NCBI RefSeq assembly: GCF_014839805.1
Contig: NC_051141.1
Span: 20,840,777-20,904,776 of the forward strand
Direction of reading: 5' to 3'
DNA length: 64,000 nt
From: Manduca sexta
Lineage: Eukaryota > Arthropoda > Insecta > Lepidoptera > Sphingidae
A model generated the notes under the pieces. The model was not told the DNA's origin. It saw nothing but the letters and a program-made list of their open reading frames with translations, and did no database searches. Positions 58,789 through 64,000 of the stretch are shown piece by piece. Every line of letters starts with the position of its first letter. Positions within the stretch are counted from its first letter, which is position 1. A program made the position numbers and the translations under genes.

Positions 58789-61700
58789 TTATTCATCAGT
58801 ACGTCTAGCTGTTTGATAACCAGAGTTACCTGGATTTGCATCATTGGTTTCGTACCCTGAGTAACCTGGAGTCTGATAATTGTATGATGATGCATACGTG
58901 TCGAATGTAGATCTTGCGTCATTAGAGTAAGAGCTATTTGAGCTATTTGGTCTGTTCCAATTTCGAATATTCGTGGCTTCGCGCAGCACTCTCGATCTAA
59001 ACTCCAGCTTTTGTCCTACATCAAAACTTTTTAAGATTGGACCTAAAGAAGCGAAAAAAGCCAGGTCGTCTGCGGCAAGATCTGGTGTTTGATTACTTAA
59101 TAAAGTTAATAATTCTTTTTCAAAAGGAGAACTTTCTGGATTTGTTTTCGGGGCCCTTCTTTTTCTCTTTTCCAGTCAAGGTTTTTGTGATGATGGTGAA
59201 TCAACACCACGGTCATTCTGCTCACCCTGCTGAGTGTTTGAAAAAACTTGCTGCGTGAATATATCAGAATCTTGAGAGTGTTCTGAAGATACCATACTAT
59301 CCAATGTGTTATCTATATTTGCTAAGGGTGAGGGAAGGGAAGGGGAGGGTATGGTTTCATTGAGTGATTCATCAACTTCATTCTCAACTGTTGGAGCTAG
59401 GAAGCTTAATTCGTCATAATAAATGTACTTTTTGTATTTTGGTGCAGCACTTCCAGAAGGCGTTTTTTTCATTGCGTTCTTTGTTCTAAAAAACGCATCA
59501 CGGGCTGTTTTCCATCTTTGTTGGACTAGTTTGCCTGAAATAATAAAACCTTTTTATTTTCAGATTTCTTGCACCGGTCGAACATATACGGATTTGCAGT
59601 ATTCATTTAGGATGGGAACAAAGAGAATATAATCACTACGTTTTAAGAGACGGGACTTAATACAAAGTAATAAAATCGAATTTACATGGCGTATCAATAC
59701 CAATATCACGGAAGAATACGTCAGGAACGTCAAATAACAATACTACCAACTGAACAAAATACATAGTAGTGAGCACCTTTTATCGATATCGATAAATTCT
59801 ACTGGAATCGACGCTAATGCTACTTTGATAAAATTCATATAATGTATTTTCGAGTCCACATTATCAATCCAACTCACGCTATATAGTGAACATTTTAGCA
59901 CTATAATTACAAGGCTGGACTAAAATGAGGACTCGAAATAAAATAAAAAGCTTTCACTTGTTGAATAATAATTTTATTTTAAAATAAAATCCTTTATACA
60001 CCATGTAGGCGAATATAGTTGCACTTATGATAGGTCAAGGTACAATGAGAATATTGAATTATAAAGTCAAAGGATGCTGACACTTCTTTGTCGCACTTCT
60101 CTTAAAAGATATTATCATTTGTGCAATCATTGTTTATCAAAACATGGCACGGAAATTCAAGCAATATTTCATCAGGAAGTGGATCAGCTTTCAAATTTTT
60201 CGATGGTATGGCTGACTTTCTAAGGCGATTATTCTTTTTATTAAAATCTTTGTTATTAAAGTGAGAACCGCACACATATTTCAAAGTATGCAGCTTTTCT
60301 ATGGGAACATATATAAAATCTTCTTTTCTCACAAGCTGAACCCACTTTCGGCATCTGAAAATATTTTTTAATTGTAATTAAATTGCTTATTAAATTATAT
60401 TTAAGCCTAAAATCATAAACAGTGACCAGGCACATTGATTGCCCAACGCATTTTTAAGTACACACACACCCACACCGACACATACACGACTTTAGCATTT
60501 TTTGTCCTGATGATCAGTCATCATCTTACTAATATTATAAAGCGTGTGCATGCAATTGTATGTTTATTATTCCTACCCGCAAAAAAATCAAGTTGGAATT
60601 ACTTCTTTTTATCACTATGTTCCCACAGAATCTGGACCTAAATGGGTGAAACCACGGAGGGCAAATTGATTAATAAATTTAAGCAGGTATCGATATCGAT
60701 AATAATAACAACATCACTAGTAACATAATGGTAATTAGAAAATGAGAATTTTCATTTTGTCTAAGCAACTTTACTTGCGCGATGACTAAAAACATCTCAT
60801 TAATGCTTACCTGACCTCATCCAATGGAAATTTCGCCATGAACATTCTGCTTTTGTGATTTATGCGACTGGCACGATCTCCACAAATTTCACACGTAATG
60901 AAACATTTTTTGGTGGCATGTCATTAAAACGTATTCACTTACACCAACAAAAACACTTTTTGGTATATTTTTACTTGTTTGAATAACAAATAATACAAAC
61001 ATAAATCAATAAAATACAAATGTATTCCAAAACGTCAGGAAGTATACAAACAATAATAATGGCGGTGAGGAATAGAAAGAGAAACTGTACTGAGAGAGAG
61101 AGATAGCAGTATCCGCCATTAAATGCCATGTTAATTCCATACAATAGATTTTTTGTTCCTTGTTGCGCTAGGCTGGATGGGAATCGCAACAATCAGTAAG
61201 ATCGTGGACGAAGTGTGTAAAGTAACATGGAACACGCTACACAATGAATGCATACCATCAAATACACCTGATATGTGGCTAAATATTGCTAACGGTTTTC
61301 TACAAAAGACCAACTTTCCAAATTGTATTGGAGCTATTGATGGCAAGCACATAAGAATCGTAAATCCAACCGGTGGTGGATCAATATTCTACAACTATAA
61401 AAATTTTTACTCCATTGTTCTGCTGGCTATGTGCGATGCAGATTATTGTTTTACATATGTAAACATTGGAGCATATGGGAAAAGCTCGGACTCGACTATA
61501 TTTCAAAACAGTACACTCTACAGGAGCCTTGAACAAAACACTTTAAATATTCCTAGACCGAAGCCATTGCCTGTGTAGGCAACTTTCCTACACTGAACAT
61601 AATTATATATAAAATATCTATCTACATAAAAAGTATATTTCTACATTATACTTATATATATTTATTTACACTTACAGTAACCATTCACAACAATCATAAT

Positions 61701-62901
61701 ATTATATTTATTACTTAGATATATACAAGCACATTACTTCGATGCGTAACTGTTTGTCGATGTCGATATCAACGTCAACCATCGAGCAGTGTCACACCTT
61801 CTGCGTATGGGTATATCCTTACGCACAAGGAGTCAGCGGTGTGAGGTGCGGTGCGGTGCGTACACGTTGCAGCGCCACGTCACATCGCCGGCTGACCAGC
61901 CAGTCGAGACCTGTATTAGACGCGGAACGCACGCTGCTCGCTCCCGCTACCGCTACCGCTTACGCTACGCGGAATGTTATATTTGTATGCTAGTTCCTCT
62001 TAATTCTTCCTTTATGTGATGTGATGTTGAACTGTCCATCGTTACTTCACTGTAGACTATACTGTGCTTGTGCCTCCTGTTAATTGTGCCTTCTGTGTTG
62101 TGTGTTGGACATTATAATTTATTAACTGTACGGAGTGTTTTTCTTTTATACCATAGACACACATGAAAATAAGGTGTTTGCATTAATTGTCCACCAGTCA
62201 TTGGTGAACATAGCAAAACTCTTATACCTGGAACAAATACTCCAGTTGAAGATGTAATTGTGGGTGATGGTGCTTTTGGCATATCCAATAAAATTCTAAA
62301 GCCATATGCACGATCCAATATGACCCACAAGAAAAAAATATTTAATTATAGACTGAGCCGTAGTAGACGATACATAGAATCTACATTTGGTATAATGTCA
62401 AACAAGTTCAGAGTGTTTCATACACCTATTAATGTGAGTTTTGATGTTACAAAGAATATAGTTAAAGCATGCTGCGTATTGCATAACTTTATAAGACTTC
62501 GCGATGGTTATCGTATAGAAGACACACTTACAATTGAGGGTATGGTAGACCTGCCAGCTGTACCTACAAACAGGTCTGGACACGCTCTGCGAGAACATTT
62601 TGCTGAGTACTTTGTTAGCCCTATTGGAAGCGTGCCCTGGCAAGATTCGTGTATATTTTAACTTGAAAAGGCTTTATCCTGTAGTAGTGTAGGTATTTAG
62701 ATAATAAAATAAGAAAGTAAACAAACCAAGTTGTTGTTTTTCTTCTCCTGAAATATTTTCGAACAATGTGTCCGCAATATCCTCCCAGGCTTTGTTTCTA
62801 GCATCTTTATTTTTGTAGAGTGGATCGGATGCATCCCACAATTTCTTCCTCAGGCGTACCTCATCGATAACTCGACTTGTATCCACTTCGCGATTCGCCA
62901 T
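58789..62901 (-). CDS. MADF-BESS protein of the Harbinger element (one in-frame stop)
   Basis: Exon 1 is 62901-62727 (58 codons plus one base; start MANREVDTSR) and ends CTTG|GTTTGT. Exon 2 starts at 59534 after 'TTATTTCAG', restoring the frame as L-G-K-L. The two exons form a MADF domain ('WEDIADTLFENI' and 'GKLVQQRWKTARDAFFR'), a Myb-like DNA-binding fold. Such proteins are the usual second gene of PIF/Harbinger elements and guide the transposase to DNA. A serine-rich linker follows, then a TGA at 59178-59176. In the same frame a BESS motif continues ('FFASLGPILKSFDVGQKLEF'), with a tyrosine/serine-rich tail ending near 58789. The single TGA would truncate the protein before BESS. The long intron holds the THAP gene and the transposase. 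Confidence 0.8.
59564..59632 (+). pseudogene. Harbinger transposase middle fragment
   Basis: Begins after a good acceptor (tttttattttcag) and reads 'SCTGRTYTDLQYSFRMGTKRI', which fits the 'F.atG.s...L...Fr.g.sTIs' segment of HARBI1-like proteins. A stop follows at once and no GT donor is present. The matching next segment (ISKIVDEV...) appears about 1.5 kb downstream. The piece also overlaps, on the opposite strand, the intron edge of the MADF gene. Confidence 0.6.
60102..60919 (-). CDS. THAP-domain protein in the Harbinger element
   Basis: Exon 1 is 60919-60811, ending GTCAG|GTAAGC. Exon 2 is 60354-60102 after 'ATTTTCAG'. Across the junction the reading gives 'CFITCEICGDRAS', 'KFPLDEV', 'RKWVQLV', 'VCGSHFNNKDF' and 'LRKSAIPSK'. 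This is the C2CH zinc-binding THAP fold: CxxC, tryptophan, CxxH, and the AVP-like AIPS box, complete at about 85 residues. The natural start is probably the ATG at 60919, but a run of six A's (about 60906-60911) leaves it one base out of frame, so either a one-base deletion or a sequencing error separates start and domain. The protein would end at 60102 with a short tail. THAP proteins bind DNA and often derive from transposons. Confidence 0.72.
61153..62661 (+). CDS. PIF/Harbinger transposase (HARBI1-like DDE nuclease), interrupted
   Basis: Two open pieces. 61153-61578 carries 'TISKIVDEVCKVTW', 'CIGAIDGKHIRI' (first catalytic aspartate) and 'VNIGAYGKSSDSTIFQ' (second aspartate). 62200-62661 carries 'VIVGDGAFGIS', 'RRYIESTFGIMSNKFRVF' (catalytic glutamate) and 'IVKACCVLHNFIRL', the normal C-terminal part, ending in TAA at 62661. 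The DDE triad is present. About 620 bp separate the pieces. A GT at 61573 and an AG at 62196-62197 could be an intron, but by my reading the phases do not agree. An insertion or a different splice pair is possible. The N-terminal parts are at 58059 and 59564. Confidence 0.8.
61579..62197 (+). other. Gap inside the Harbinger transposase (intron or insertion)
   Basis: Starts A+T-rich, then a G+C-richer stretch at 61850-61985 with short repeats of 'ggtgcggtgc' and 'taccgctaccgc', then T-rich. No clear terminal repeats. Open frames here are short and without motifs. Confidence 0.4.
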
Positions 62902-63154
62902 GACTGTACGCGCTGACGACGTCCGCTCCGCTCGACGCTAGAACGCTCACTGAAAGCAGAGGCGCTCGGGCGATCGTCAGCGCCGACAGCTACGCGGGGC
63001 CGACGCGCGACGCGTACGGCCGCGTAGCTATCAGCGCTGACCACTGTGCGCGCTGATAGGTACGCATCATTTAAAAACGCTTCCTAGAAGTCCATATATC
63101 TCGGCCATCAGCGCTGACGGTGCGCGTGCCGTCGGCGTAAAACTAAAACCAGCC

Positions 63155-64000
63155 TAACGCTAAGAACTCTCATAGCGGTAAATACCCGCACCCGATGCGG
63201 TTGCGAGCCTGCATTTCCTGTAGAATGCAAATATACCTATATATGTCAAATATATACACATTACACAACGCGTTTTACGCCCGCGGCGAGCGCGTTTTTA
63301 CACGGTACCCACTGTACCGGTAGGCATCTAGTAGAATCGTGCGGGACGCGATCACGCCGCACCGTAGCGCCCGGTAGATGTGGCATCACGACATTAGAAT
63401 GAAAACATCCGCGGTGTAAACGAATAAAACTAGTTAATCGGATGGACGTTTCAATTGAGTATGACGGCGCGTCTCAGGAAAGTCAACGTCAGTCACTCTA
63501 GCGGAGCGTTGTGTCGCTGGTAGCGGGGCCAACCTCAGAACAATGACAAGCATAGAAGTAACATTATGACGTTTGAGTGTACTCTGTCTTTGACAGCAAG
63601 AAATTTAATTGTGTTGAGATCCCTTCTGACATCTTATCGATATCGATAGATGCTTTGTCTATCGGCTATGGTAAATTCACAGACCTGCTAAAATAAACAC
63701 TTTTCGGTCAGTCAACTACAAACCGTTGCAAATTGCTATTTTAGATAAAGGCTAAAAAAAAGATATCAAAACCCTGATTTGGTATTCAAGTACCAAAAAA
63801 AGTCTGGGTATATAAAAGCACTCGGTAAAAAGCTGTTAAATTACGATAAACTATAGAACTACCGGCGTTCTCCGAGCAAAATTTTGTCCAATTTTCATTT
63901 GCTACTTACAGCAGTTTCCATGCCTTCCGAAACTTCATTTACTAAACACAAAAATGGTTAAGCATTAAGATTATTAAATTAAGAAAATGTTAGAAATTTC
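63155..64000. other. Right flank, nothing recognised
   Basis: Several CG-rich patches (for example 63270-63370) in otherwise A+T-rich sequence. 'atcgatatcgatag' occurs near 63640. No gene or repeat family identified. Confidence 0.4.

Larger units (their letters stand above)
57906..63154. mobile_element. PIF/Harbinger DNA transposon, about 5.25 kb
   Basis: Perfect 31-bp terminal inverted repeats starting GGCTGGTTTTAG (57906-57936 and 63124-63154), extendable to about 45 bp with one mismatch. Both subterminal regions are rich in 'cagcgctga' motifs. Flanks are TTA on the left and TAA on the right. PIF/Harbinger elements duplicate a TWA trinucleotide, so one base may have changed. It encodes a DDE nuclease on the plus strand and, on the minus strand, a MADF-BESS protein and a THAP-domain protein. 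A hexanucleotide repeat lies at 58376-58530. The termini are intact but all three genes have lesions or unclear joins. Confidence 0.93.

Overview
This window is nuclear DNA from a moth or butterfly (Lepidoptera). The evidence is the density of A+T-rich non-coding sequence, tRNA-headed SINEs and LINE tails of a type common in moths, mariner, hAT, PIF/Harbinger and BEL/Pao elements, and one clear host gene, a two-exon alpha-tubulin with GT-AG splice sites. There is nothing prokaryotic here.

Layout. 1-6.7 kb: intergenic sequence with scattered repeat remnants, a 747-bp inverted-repeat element, a foldback repeat and a LINE tail. 6.7-53.5 kb: a degenerate tandem array whose units are about 3.6-4.4 kb long once mobile insertions are removed. 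The first five units share an ordered set of modules, A, B, B', C, D, E, F, G, H and a hairpin. Several modules carry conserved splice acceptors, donors and open frames, so they look like exons of an amplified gene or of a spliced non-coding RNA. Units 1-4 are nearly identical and therefore young. The right half is older, rearranged and more diverged.

The array has been hit repeatedly by transposons, and the uninterrupted sister units give the empty sites. The insertions are a 2.5-kb non-autonomous LTR element full of minisatellites (unit 1), a deleted mariner and a 5'-truncated RNase-H LINE (unit 2), a 5.6-kb hAT-type element containing a LINE fragment and a small two-exon gene (end of unit 2), and a full-length BEL/Pao retrotransposon with identical LTRs (unit 3).

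53.5-55.4 kb: a complete SINE, a MITE carrying a LINE-tail insertion, and the region upstream of tubulin. 55.4-57.3 kb: alpha-tubulin. 57.9-63.15 kb: a PIF/Harbinger element with perfect 31-bp ends. It carries a transposase on the plus strand and, on the minus strand, a MADF-BESS protein gene and a THAP-domain gene, each with one small lesion. 63.15-64 kb: nothing recognised.

Apart from alpha-tubulin and possibly the array transcript, every recognisable protein belongs to, or is carried by, a mobile element. I could not identify the gene family from which the array derives. Its exon-like modules, hairpins and transposon load make it the part most worth following up.
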